Shown here: one piece after another, positions 1-10,589 of the stretch
How positions within the stretch are numbered: the stretch's first letter is position 1
Layout of the letters: each line of letters begins with the position of its first letter
From: Cryptomeria japonica
Lineage: Eukaryota > Streptophyta > Pinopsida > Cupressales > Cupressaceae
NCBI RefSeq assembly: GCF_030272615.1
Contig: NC_081413.1
Coordinates: 103,376,239 to 103,440,238, forward strand
Length of the DNA: 64,000 nucleotides
Reading direction: 5' to 3'
Program-made: the position numbers and the translations under genes
The notes under the pieces: generated by a model
Told to the model about the DNA's origin: nothing
What the model saw: the letters and a program-made list of their open reading frames with translations, nothing else
Databases searched by the model: none

Positions 1-1896
1 GTTTTTGATGATGATTATGATTATGCTAGCCCTACTTTGTGATTACATATGATGAGATGTTTATGAGATGTGTTTGACTATTGTTGACTGTCTTCGTGAT
101 AGAGACGATTCCACATCACTCATTGCGAGCGGGATGTGTCGTGGTGATTCTCTATCACTTGCTTGTTCTATATATGTATATGTATATGTATATGTTGTCT
201 TATCATTTTGTGGTTGCAGGATTTTGCAGGTACCAGACATCGACTCCACCTGGCTTCACAGGTCTGAGTGTGTCTTTAGTTCCAATGGCTTATGTGGTTC
301 GGAGATGGCATGAGATTCCCCTCACATACTCTAGGTCTAAGTTGTTCACCATGTTTAGTCAGCGTCTTGGCATAATTCGCCATGTCAGTTAGTAAACTTG
401 GTCCTTTGGTATTGTGAGTCTACTTTATGCCAGTTGATTTACTTGATGATGTTAGAGTAATTATGTGTAGTTTTCTATTTGGAAATGTTTATTTTAATGT
501 ATTTAATTTATAAGTTTTCAATATTTAATTATTTGATATTTATATTTATTTGATAATTAACATTTATTGATTTTATGATTATTTTAATAGTTGATAAGCT
601 TTATTGTTGTTTAATATTTATTTAATATTTGCAACTAATCTTTAATGGTATTTGACTATTTAATTATTTATTTGACTTTTTATGATTTAACATTTATTTG
701 ACATCTTTTATCTATTTGGTTCTTTAATTTATTTTATTAGCTTTTGGTTTAATTGATTTTAATTCCCTTTTGGATTAAATTTATTTTCATCTTATATTTA
801 TTTAATAGTTTGACTTTTTATTTCTAAGTGGGGTGTATGAGCACAATAAATTAAATAAAGAAATAAAAACAATCCCACTTAGTTGAATAAGTATATTTTA
901 TTTAATTTACCTACCCTTCACTCTCATTGGTTAAATTCAAAATGGGTGAATAAATTATATTATATGGTGGGTTGGTAAAATATACTCCAAAATGGAATAT
1001 TTTGATTGGTCGAAATTGAGGCTAGGGTTTTTGGATTATTGTTGCTTTTAATTTTCATTCCCGTGAAGTTTTTCGGTTGGATTTTTGCTATTCTCTGGAA
1101 ATTTCTCTAGCAAGTTTTCTTCCTTGGTTTTGGATTGCTGCACTTTTGGTTTTTGGCTAGAGCTTGATTGGATTTTGGTTTGGCTTGTGGGAGCTCTTCT
1201 TCAACTACAAACCATCACACAGGTTGTAGGTTGGAGGCTTCTCCATTGGTTTCTTGTTTTGCTTTCAAAGTTTGAAACTTGTATGCTCTGTGTTTGATTT
1301 GATAAAAATAATAATAATAATAATTTGGTTTACGCATTCTCTTTAATCTTCCTAGATTTGGAATGGGTAGCCACGAGATTTTAGATTCTTTGCTTGATTT
1401 ATAGTTCTGGAAATAATGCTTCCTGTGCATTGCCGTGAATGTTCAACATGAGGAATATCTTGCAGATTTTGTATATGTCCTGTGTGAATTAGTTTAATAA
1501 GATCTCTATTGGATATTAAGGAGATTCTAACCTGGTAGATAAGTTCTTATGGAGATTGTGAATCTGGGAAAGAGGAGAGTCTTTGTGAGCTCCCAATCTG
1601 GCTCTGCTGTAGAGGAGACTCACAGGACTTTTTCCCCTTTTTTATTTTCACACATCCCCTTGTCTATGGATGTTATTGGTTATGTGGAATGTATTTTAAA
1701 ATGTATTTGAGTCAAATATTATGCTTTCTATATTTTAGATTCAAGGTCGTAGTATTTCCTCAGTTTTTGACAGTGCTGGAGATGTTCTTCCTCCAAAAGT
1801 CTGCATTATGTTTTCAATTGGAGTTCCTTGAATGAATTTTACTATTTTATTTTGTTCACATATTCTTATATTTTATTTCGTGTTGATTCCAACGAG

Positions 1897-1904
1897 TATA
1901 AATA
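1897..1904 (+). promoter_or_regulatory. Candidate TATA box in T 5' LTR
   Basis: TATAAATA, conserved at 12762-12769 in the 3' LTR and followed by the same sequence. It lies roughly in the middle of the long LTR and is the best match to a plant TATA box seen there. Function is inferred only. Confidence 0.45.
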
Positions 1905-3376
1905 CGTCATATTTGGCTGTTTATATTTCGAGCAGTTTTGATTTTGCACTTAAGTAGTTTTCTGCCAAAATTTACTTTTTTTTTTATGCGCTAAAATATC
2001 AGTCATATGTGCCATTATGTGTATTTTTAAGGTTTTGTCCGGTTCGAAGTCTGTTTGAGGTCAGTTGGATTTGGGGTTATACCAGAGGCTTTTTGAGGGC
2101 ATTTATGATGTTGTCTAAAATTATTTATGATTGGTGATGTCTTCATATGATTTATTTATTTTTGTTTTGTATGCATTTTACTCCATTTGAGTTGTTTGTG
2201 CTTCCTCTCTTGTTGATGCACCAAGAGAGAGATTGAGATTCTTGTGATTATGTGCCAGCAAGTGGATAGGCCTTGCTGAGATTATGTGATGATTTATTTC
2301 AGATTTGATGGCATTTCTTATGGCCTTGATATGTTTATTTGGCCAAGAGGCTCATTAATTTTTGGTTCTCATGATGTTAACTTTCACATGTTTCATGATT
2401 ATGAGATGATATTGTTGTTTGCATATGGATTATTTGTGATTTCAGATTTATGTATATTCTCAGATTCAATTATGATTCTAGAGCCTCTTGTGTTGTCATG
2501 TTTGAGACCATGTTAGGGGGGAGTGGGCTTCCTTGTGATGACCGGGGTCATGAGAGATAGGCTTGTATGAGGTTCCTTGTAAGGATGCATGAAGTCTAGA
2601 CCACCAGGGCACATTGGAGTTTTCCATGATTTGTAAATAAGTGATAACCTAATAATTGATGGGTTGGGTAGTTAGATTAATTAATAAGATGATAAATTGA
2701 TTGTGCCTCATGACTTAGTCCTAGGGAGGATGTTTTAGGATAAGCATGAGAAGGCCGTGAAGACGGTAAGCTAATCTCCCTTAGTCTCTCATAGGTTGAG
2801 ATGGCTCCACATGTCCATCAGGCTAGCGCCTTGTGTTATTATGTTATTGTGTTATGAGGATGGCATGTGATGACACTCCACTCCTACATGTGTTTCCCCT
2901 TATTGATTTATGGTTATTCTTATTGGATGCACTTATGTCTTGATGATTTTTATGCCTCTGGGAGTTCATTCTTGTTATATTGTGTAAGTTCTTGCTTGAG
3001 AGTCTTTGTGTGGTTAATCTCCTTGGTTTTAGGTGCCAGCTTAGGTTTAGAGTGTGTGTTGGGACCTTGTGTCATCTCCTAGCACGGGGGGTGGTTCCTT
3101 TGGTTCCACATGGTCGGGAGGTTGGTGCTTTTTAGCCATTGGGATGTTCTTTTGGATTCTACTTGCGTGGACGTGGATTCTTCTTCATGATGTACTATGG
3201 ATGTACCTTATAGTAGATTTATGTAATGGATAAGATAAAATGTATGTAATGTAACACTTTTTGTATATCATAGATAGAATCTTGTAGTAGAAAGAGCTAT
3301 GCTCATGATGTATTTAATGTACTTATATTTGTAGATGAATTGTAGTTGGAAATTGGAATTAAGGCTTAGTTGTATT

Positions 3377-3381
3377 GTACT
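3377..3381. repeat. Target site duplication GTACT (partner 5161-5165)
   Basis: GTACT occurs once at the uninterrupted site in the T 3' LTR and twice here, directly flanking the TG...CA solo LTR. Confidence 0.9.
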
Positions 3382-3685
3382 TGTAGTCACATAAATCTGT
3401 GCACTTAATTAAATGAATACTTAGTATTTATTTGATTATTTAACCATCAATTAATGAATTAATTAAATTAATATTTAATTAATTCATCTTAACCCTCTTC
3501 TCCTATTAATTAAATAAATTATTCAATTTATTTGATTTAATTCACTTAACCAAATTCAGACCATTAATTAAATAAATAAATCATATTTATTTAATTAAAT
3601 CTTCTCTCACATTTAAATAAATTAATATTTATTTAAATTCCCCCAAAATCCCACCTCTCACATTTCAATAAATTAACATTTATTT

Positions 3686-3843
3686 AAATCACCTTTATCC
3701 TCCACCCACTTGTATTTTCCTACAAATGCAAGTTGCACAATTATTTTAAATAAATAATTTATTTAAATCACCTTTATCCTCCACCCACTTGTATTTTCCT
3801 ACAAAAGCAAGTTGCACAACTATTTTAAATAAATTATTTATTT
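3686..3843 (+). repeat. Tandem repeat, 79-bp period, two copies
   Basis: The unit begins AAATCACCTTTATCC and repeats at 3765 with very few changes. It lies in the U3-like part of the solo LTR. Just downstream, at about 3880-4110, are shorter degenerate repeats built on CTTAAAGTCTTCAA. Confidence 0.85.
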
Positions 3844-4737
3844 AAAATCCTATTTATCCTCACCCACTTGAAACCTTTAATGGTTTCCCTTAAAGTATTC
3901 AAACTTGCTTCCCTTAAAGTCTTCAAAACTTGATGGCTTTAAAGTTTTCAAACTTGATGGCTTTAAAGTTTTCAAACATGATGGCTTCCTTCTATAGTCT
4001 TCTTAAGCCTTTAATGTCTTCCCTTAAAGTCTTCTTAAGACTTTAATTGCTTCCCTTAAAGTCTTCAAGCCTTTAATGGTTTCCCTCAAAGTCTTCAAGC
4101 ATTTTAATGCTTTATCTTCCTTTTTCTCATTTAAATAAATTAATATTTATTTGAATATTTATCCAAATGCAAATTACACCATTTAATTGAAATAAATGAT
4201 TTTATTTTAATTGAAAATACCAAAATTTCTCCCACTTGTATTTTCCTACAAAATCCACTGGTATTCCTAAACCCCTTGTAGATTCTTCTAAACCTTTCCT
4301 AATTAACCTAATCCATCCCCTAAATATTGTCACATTCCTAAGCAAATTGGAATCACTTCTCAAAAACTCCAAAGTCTTTGAAAAGCAATTAATGCTTTGT
4401 GTGTTCAACAAATTAACCTCTAAAGTCTTCCAAACCACTTATGGCTCTTACATGACCATTAATGGTTAATTCCACTTGCACCCATGGTTAAGGACTTTGA
4501 CCCCTAACTTAACCCTCATGTAACCCATGTGTCTCTTCAAAGCATTTATTTCTTTGACTAGGGTAACCATCATGTCCCCTCAAGCATTTAATGCTCCTTA
4601 TCTCTCCTCTCAAGCCTACTCATGGTGACACTTGTCAACATGGGATTGGGTTGAAAGTCTCACATGGATTGAATATCTTTCAATCCTAACCCTTGTTAAG
4701 ATCATTCAATCTTAACCCTTCATTTCCCCATTTCTTC

Positions 4738-4745
4738 TATAAATA
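4738..4745 (+). promoter_or_regulatory. Candidate TATA box of the solo LTR
   Basis: TATAAATA within a C-rich context, about 420 bases before the LTR end, a plausible place for an LTR promoter. Confidence 0.5.
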
Positions 4746-5766
4746 GAACCCTTCTCCTCAAGCAAAGGAAAAAGCATTAGACTATTGTTGTTATACTGGC
4801 ATTAGCATAGAGCTTTTTCATAGCATCACTATCTACACTTGTATAGCATTTGCTTATCATATTCAACCATCTTGAATCTCCATATGGCATCCATGGCTAG
4901 TGCTAAAAGCTGAGAGCTACACTCATTTGGGACTTGGAGAGGAGAGGAACAAGGGAGGAGCAACTATGAGCATCTTGATTAGCATTTGGAGGAGTATAGT
5001 TTATCTATTCTATGTTTGTATGCTTTCTATTTCATGCTTAATATCTCTCTTGATATGCCTGTTTAGGATAATCTTTTGTTGCTAACACTAACGTTTGTTT
5101 CTTGTGCTCTTGTGTGTGTTGCCATCAAACAGATTTTCTAATCCTTTTTGCAGAACATCAGTACTATTGTAGAGAGCTGATCTTATGAGTCATGGAAATG
5201 AATGGATTATAGTTGGAATAGAATGGAATTGCATTATGGATCAGTTGTATTATCTCATGGGATGATTAGAGGCTAGTTAGAATGTTAAATAATGTTGAAA
5301 GAGGAATGTTCATGGAGTAATAAATGAATATGTTATAGGATGTTAAATGGATTTAGTAAACATGTATGATTCATATAGATGCATTGGTAGAAAGAAAATT
5401 ATGCATATCATGGGAAGTAAGTAATGTTGTAGGTTGCATATCTCATGAGTAGATAATTATATTATGATGCAATAATGAAGGTGAAATATATCTTTCACGT
5501 GCATAGTATGCTATTGTGGAAATGAATTTAAGTAATGGTGCTAAGTACCCTAGGGAAAGATTAATGATGTTGTGATATTTCTGCTTGTGTTAATTCATGA
5601 AATGAGTAATGATATATGTTCATATTGGTTAATTAATGAACGAATATAAATAGATAGAGATGTTATGTGTTGCATTAATTGTTATTAGATGTTAATTAAA
5701 TTTTTTTTATCTCCATTTGTATATTTTTGTTTAGTTTCTTTAGGGTATTTTGGCGGGCATTACAAC

Positions 5767-5780
5767 TTAGTATCAGAGCC
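5767..5780 (+). other. Primer binding site of T
   Basis: TTAGTATCAGAGCC begins three bases after the LTR end. It resembles the TGGTATCAGAGC site complementary to initiator tRNA-Met used by many plant elements, with one or two changes. A short leader (5781-5938) follows before gag. Confidence 0.75.
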
Positions 5781-5938
5781 AAGTTCAACACTGGGTACTC
5801 TGGTTTCGTTTGAGCCCATTGTGCATTTTAGCATTTGGCATAGGGTAGCCCAGCGGTTTTATCCCTGCTATTTATTTTCTTGTTATAGTTTTCTTAGATG
5901 TTTAGCTTATAGTCTCCTTTGCATTTTTCTTAGATAAG

Positions 5939-7255
5939 ATGCCTGTTAGGGGTAGAGATCGTTGTTGTGCCGGTCGCATGGGTACTCGTAGGAACCCTCG
6001 CCTTGAGGTTTCTGAAGAGTCACACCATGAGGAACAAGAGCAGGAGCAGCCTAGAGATGATCCTATTCCACAGTTGGTGAATGTGCTTCAGGAGCTTCTT
6101 GGTCGCCTAGGACCGAGACAGGAGGAGAACTAGCAGGAGGGATCTCGTCATTCAGAGCATCGAGAGAGAGAGCGTTCATGTTCTCCTAGGAGGAGAATTG
6201 AGGTGGATCAGGAGGCACTTGCAGCTAGTCACATCAGGGATCTGAATAGGACTCATCCTCCTACATTTGATGGCTTAGGTAGTGGCATGGAGGGAAAGAC
6301 TTGGTTATTGGACTTAGGTAGGTGTTTTGCTATGCACCAGTGTAGCAGTAACACCAAGGTGAGATGTGCGATTTTGCATCTTCGCAATTTTGTGAGGACA
6401 TGGTGGCACATGGAGGAACACAAGTTGCATTTGGACATAGCGACGATATCATGGGAGTTATTCTTGGAGCGGTTTCATGCTAGATTTCTTTCAGATCATT
6501 GGAGATAGAGGAAAGCCGATGAGTTCCACGATTTGAGACAACAAAGGATGACTGTGGAGCAATATGAGCGTAGATTCTTTGAGCTTAGACAGTATGCTGG
6601 ATATGCAGATGATGAGTCGATGTGGATCCAGCACTTTATTAGAGGTCTGAATGATCGTATTGGTGGAGAGGTTCGGATGCATGAACCTAAGACCTTAGAG
6701 GCAGTGGTGGAGAAGGCGAGACTAGCAGAGGAGAATCTTTCATTAGCATCAGGAGGAGTGACTGGAGGACAGACAATTAGTGCACCTATTACAGGATCTA
6801 CGATGAGAGGACCACAGCAATAGTCTATAGGATATGCTAGGAGCCATCCTTCTTCTTTTCGTAGTGGTCAGCGGTTTAAGAAGAGGTTTTCTCAGGGACA
6901 GAGCTTTGCTCAAGGTGCCAAATTTCATGTTGATAGGAGTCACAATCGTCAGCGTGATAGGAGACCTACTCCTTCCCAGCCAGCACAGAGTTAGCTAGCT
7001 TCTAGTAGAGGCAGTGTTCAGCAGTCAAGTACACCACTAGGTAGCAGAGTGTTTGTCAGGAGAGATTGCTTCACATGTGGACAACCAAGTCACATTGTCG
7101 TTCATTGTCCTCAGCGTACTTCTCAGATGTCAGGATAGCAAAAGCCAGCTACTTCTGAGCCTATAGTTGGAGATGCAGGCAGATTTCATCACATTTTTGC
7201 GGCGGTTGATAACCATCAGGCTGAGCATCAGGCCACCATTGTAGAGACATCAGGT
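5939..7255 (+). pseudogene. gag: T gag (capsid and nucleocapsid), broken
   Basis: Structural protein that would form the virus-like particle and bind element RNA. The chosen start is the first ATG after the leader (MPVRGRDR). An acidic, Glu/Gln-rich N-terminus is followed by a retrotransposon gag domain at about 6245-6770, with the pattern WxxLFLERFHARF and later VEQYERRFFEL. One CCHC zinc knuckle starts at 7067 (C-x2-C-x4-H-x4-C). The frame is never shifted, but TAG stops occur at 6131, 6506, 6821, 6992 and 7136. It continues in phase into the protease. The gene cannot make full-length protein as written. Confidence 0.9.
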
Positions 7256-7879
7256 GTGATAGGTGGTATCTCTTGTTCCGTGTTATTTGATTTTGGAGCA
7301 TCAGACTCTGTTATTTCTCCTTTTCTAGTAGAGCGATGCGGGCTTGCTATGGTAAAGCAGGACGATAGGTGGCAGGTAGAGTTAGCTACTGGGTCCAAAG
7401 TGGTAGTGGATTCCCTTGTGCTCAAATGTCCTTTAGTTTTAGGAGAATGCCAGACTTCTATGGATCTTTGTGTTATGTATTTGGGATCTTATGATGTGGT
7501 TCTTGGTATGGATTGGCTTGGATCTCACCAAGCGCAAATAGATTGTAGAGGTAAGAGAGTGCAATGGAAGGATGATAGTGGGAAGAGTGTGGAGATTGTA
7601 GGTATTCAGAGACCTATCTCTTTTCGCATGATTTCTGCTATGCAAATGAAGAGGTGTGTGCGTAAGGGTTGCCAGTTGTTTGCGGTTAGAGTGAATGATG
7701 TGGATGGGGAAGTTAGCTCAGAGGATTTATTGCAGCAGCATCCCATTCTTCAGGAGTTTGCAGATGTTTTTCCTGGTGAGATTCCAGGTATGCCCCCTCG
7801 GCGAGATATAGATTTCAGGATTGATTTGCTGCCAGGAGCTGAGCCTATTTCTAAAGCTCCCTATCAGATGACCACATAG
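7256..7879 (+). pseudogene. T aspartic protease and linker to RT
   Basis: Retropepsin-type protease that would cut the polyprotein. The active-site loop reads D-F-G-A-S (Asp codon at 7289), where plant gypsy elements usually have D-S-G-A-S/T, so a flanking residue is changed but the catalytic Asp remains. A later hydrophobic-hydrophobic-Gly segment (VVLGMDWLG, about 7498) is the usual second protease landmark. The stretch is uninterrupted for 207 codons and ends at a TAG (7877) inside the linker that leads to reverse transcriptase. Confidence 0.85.
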
Positions 7880-9229
7880 GAGTTGGATGAGTTGAGAGTT
7901 CAGTTAGAGGAGTTGTTGGCGAAGGGATTTATTCTTCCTAGTGTGTCCCCTTGGGGTGCACCTATGCTATTTGTGAAGAAGAAGGATGGATCTCTTCGAT
8001 TATGCATTGATTACAGACAACTTAATAAGGTGACAATGAAGAACCGATATCCCTTACCTTAGATAGATGATTTATTTGACCAAATTAAGGATGCCAAAAT
8101 ATTCTCTAAGATTGACCTTAAGTCCGGGTATCACCAGTTGAGGATTCAAGAGGCAGACATTCATCACACAGCTTTTCGTACTAGATATGGTCATTATGAG
8201 TTCACAGTGGTACCTTTTGGTCTCATGAATGCACCTTTGGTTTTCATGAGCTTGATGAATGGTGTATACAGGTTGTATTTGGACAGATTTGTATTAGTAT
8301 TTATAGATGATATTTTGATTTATTCGAGATCAGTTGAGGAGCATGAGGATCATGTGAGACAGGTTTTGCAGTGTCTTAGGGAGAATCAACTATACGCCAA
8401 TTTGGCAAAGTGTGATTTCTTCCAGACAAAGGTGAGGTATCTTGGTCATGTGATTTCTAGAGAGGGTACCGCAGTTGGTCCCTCAAAGATTCAGGTGATT
8501 GTTGATTGGCCAACACCCACTAATGTGGGAGAGGTGCGTAGTTTCATGGGTTTAGCAGGATATTATCGCAAATATGTTCAGGATTTCTCCAGGATAGCTC
8601 ATCCTATCACTTCTCTTCAGAGAAAAGGGAAGAAGTTTGTTTGGACAGAGTAGTGTGAGAAAGCATTTCAGATCCTTAAGGAGCATTTGACCAGTGCACC
8701 TATTTTAGCAGTACCAGATCCTTTGGGAAATTTTATGGTGAGCACAGATGCTTCTTTGGAGGGTCTAGGAGCAGTACTGATGCAGGATGGTTGTGTGATT
8801 GCATATGAGTCACGTAAACTTAAGAATCATGAGCAGAACTATCCCACCCATGATCTTGAGTTAGCGGCAGTGGTTCATGCTTTGGTTAGGTGGAGGCACT
8901 TCCTTCTTGGACATAGATTTGAGTTGCACAGTGATCATCGCAGTTTGCAGTATATCTTCACGCAGCCGAATTTGAATGCTAGGCAAAGGCGTTGGATGGA
9001 GTTCTTATGCGAGTATGACTTTGAGGTGAGATATATTCATGGTAAGGAGAATGTGGTAGCAGATGCTTTGAGTCGCAGGAGGCATGAGATTTCAGCAATG
9101 TCTCTTAGTGTAGATTTGAGGAGCCGTATTCTTAGTGCTCTTCCTTCAGATGTAGGGTATCAGGAGATTATTGTAGAGGTTGCTGCAGGTAGAGCTCTTG
9201 AGGGCAGATATGCAGGTTACTCAGTATAA
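7880..9229 (+). pseudogene. T reverse transcriptase and RNase H, broken
   Basis: Would copy element RNA into DNA and remove the RNA strand. RT landmarks in order: [37 protein letters not shown], then FIDDILIYS with the catalytic Asp pair at about 8306-8311. The thumb ends in [16 protein letters not shown]. RNase H follows with [13 protein letters not shown] (Asp at 8747), [18 protein letters not shown] and NVVADALSR. Stops: TAG at 8060 and 8651, TAA at 9227. No frameshift, and the catalytic motifs survive between the stops. Confidence 0.9.
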
Positions 9230-10567
9230 TCAGATGGACTTCTTAGGCATTTGGGATGCATTTATGTTCCACCATCAGATGGTCTTCGAGTTTTGATCAT
9301 GTCAGAGGCACATCATGCACCTTACTCAGCACATCTAGGTGTCAAGAAGATGCATGCGGATTTGAAATAGATATATCATTGGTCTGGTATGAGGAGAGAT
9401 ATTACAGATTTTGTGGCATGTTGCCTAGAGTGTCAGCAAGTGAAGGCAGAGAATCAGTATCCCGCAGGATTATTACAGTCACATTTGGTTCCAAGATGGA
9501 AATGACATATTATATCTATGGATTTTATAGTTGGATTGCCCATGTCTTCAAGTCGTCATGATGCTATTAAGGTCACTATAGACAGATTGACCAAAGTAGC
9601 ACACTTTTCTCCGATCAGGTCTTCATATACATCAGCAACAATAGCTCGAGTTTTCTTGGAAGGAGTTGTGAGGTTGCATGATATTCCTTGACAGATCATA
9701 TTTGATCGCGATCCAGTGTTCACATCAACATTTTGGACAACTCTTCAACATGAATTGGGTACGCAGTTGAACTTTAGTTCAACTTATAACCCTGAGACAA
9801 ATGGGCAGACAGAGAGGGTGAACCAGGTATTGGAGGATATGTTGAGGATGTACGTAATGGATCAGTAGTCTCGTTGGGAGGACTACCTCTATTTGGTTGA
9901 GTTTGCGTACAATAATGGTTACCATAGCTCTATAGGTATGTCTCCTTATCAGGTGTTATATGGTAGACCATGTCGCACGCCCTTGAGTTGGGATCGTTTA
10001 GAGGATAGAGTGCATATCGGATCAGAGATGTTGTAGGATATGGAGGATCAGGTGGCTCGCATCAGAGAGCATTTGCTGGCCGCTCAGGATAGACAGAAGA
10101 AATATGCAAATGCTCATCGAGTGGAAAGGCAGTTCTCTATTGGTGACAAGGTATTTTTGAGAGTTCGCCCATGAAAGAGTTTGATCCGTTATGGGAAAGG
10201 ATCTAAGTTGGCACCTCGGTTTGTTGGACCTTTCGAGATTCTGGAGCAGATTGGTCCTATGGCTTATCACCTTGCCTTACTGCCTAGCTTGTCCCGCATC
10301 CATGATGTCTTTCATGTTTCAATTTTGAGGTTATATCATCCTGATATTTCACATGTGTTGGATCGGAATGCTTTGCAGGTCAAGGACAAGCAGCTTTCTA
10401 TGGAGCCTATGTGCATTCTTCAACATAGAGAGATGTCACTCAGAGGCCAGAGCATAGAGCAGGTAAGGGTCTAGTGGGATCCAATTGATGATTCTTCGGC
10501 TACATGGGAAGATGCAGTGCGAATGAGAGAGCTATATCCCAATTTGTTCTCAGGCTTCCAGGAGTAA
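9230..10567 (+). pseudogene. T integrase with C-terminal chromodomain, broken
   Basis: Integrase would insert the DNA copy. The His-His-Cys-Cys zinc region lies at about 9310-9440. The catalytic triad reads Asp 9521 (MDFIVGLP), Asp 9704 and Glu 9812 (QTERVNQ), with 35 residues between the last two. The chromodomain-like tail from about 10320 ends ATWEDAVRMRELYPNLF, the ending typical of Tekay/Del chromoviruses, where it is thought to guide insertion to heterochromatin. Stops: TAG 9368, TGA 9503, TGA 9689, TAG 9866, TAG 10034, TGA 10172, TAG 10472; natural end TAA at 10565. All in one phase with gag. Confidence 0.9.
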
Positions 10568-10575
10568 GCCTAGGC

Positions 10576-10589
10576 AAAGGAGGGGAGGA
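10576..10589 (+). other. Polypurine tract of T
   Basis: AAAGGAGGGGAGGA directly precedes the TG that starts the 3' LTR, the expected place of the plus-strand primer. Confidence 0.85.

Larger units (their letters stand above)
3382..5160 (+). mobile_element. Solo LTR inserted in the 5' LTR of T
   Basis: The block is absent from the matching place in the 3' LTR (near 14265). It starts TGTAGTCACA and ends GAACATCA, giving TG...CA ends, and is flanked by the 5-bp duplication GTACT at 3377-3381 and 5161-5165. It has no internal genes and contains a TATAAATA motif, so it is best read as a solo LTR left by recombination between the two LTRs of a full element. Orientation is inferred from the TATA box and from the TTTTTGCAG stretch near its end. 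The family is unknown; no second copy occurs in the window. Confidence 0.9.
1..5764 (+). repeat. 5' LTR of element T, partial and split by a solo LTR
   Basis: This segment repeats at 10871-14861 with a few percent differences, mostly C/T and G/A changes, and small indels such as fewer TATATG units near 168-193. It ends TTACA just before a tRNA-Met-type primer site. Removing the inserted 1784 bases (3382-5165) leaves about 3980 bases, which with the missing 281 matches the 4272-bp 3' LTR. Reading frames inside it, for example 2286-2516, recur at 13168-13398 only because the LTRs are copies; I do not call them genes. Confidence 0.93.

Noticed and set aside
2286-2516. 76-codon frame conserved at 13168-13398, and the pair 2867-3082 / 13749-13964
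   Set aside because: Both lie in the two LTRs of T, so conservation follows from LTR identity; no motif or start context supports a gene.
5939-10567. TAG as a sense codon (recoding) because of many in-frame TAGs
   Set aside because: Copia B has CAG at several positions where A has TAG, and Trp and Arg codons also became stops, so mutation explains it better.
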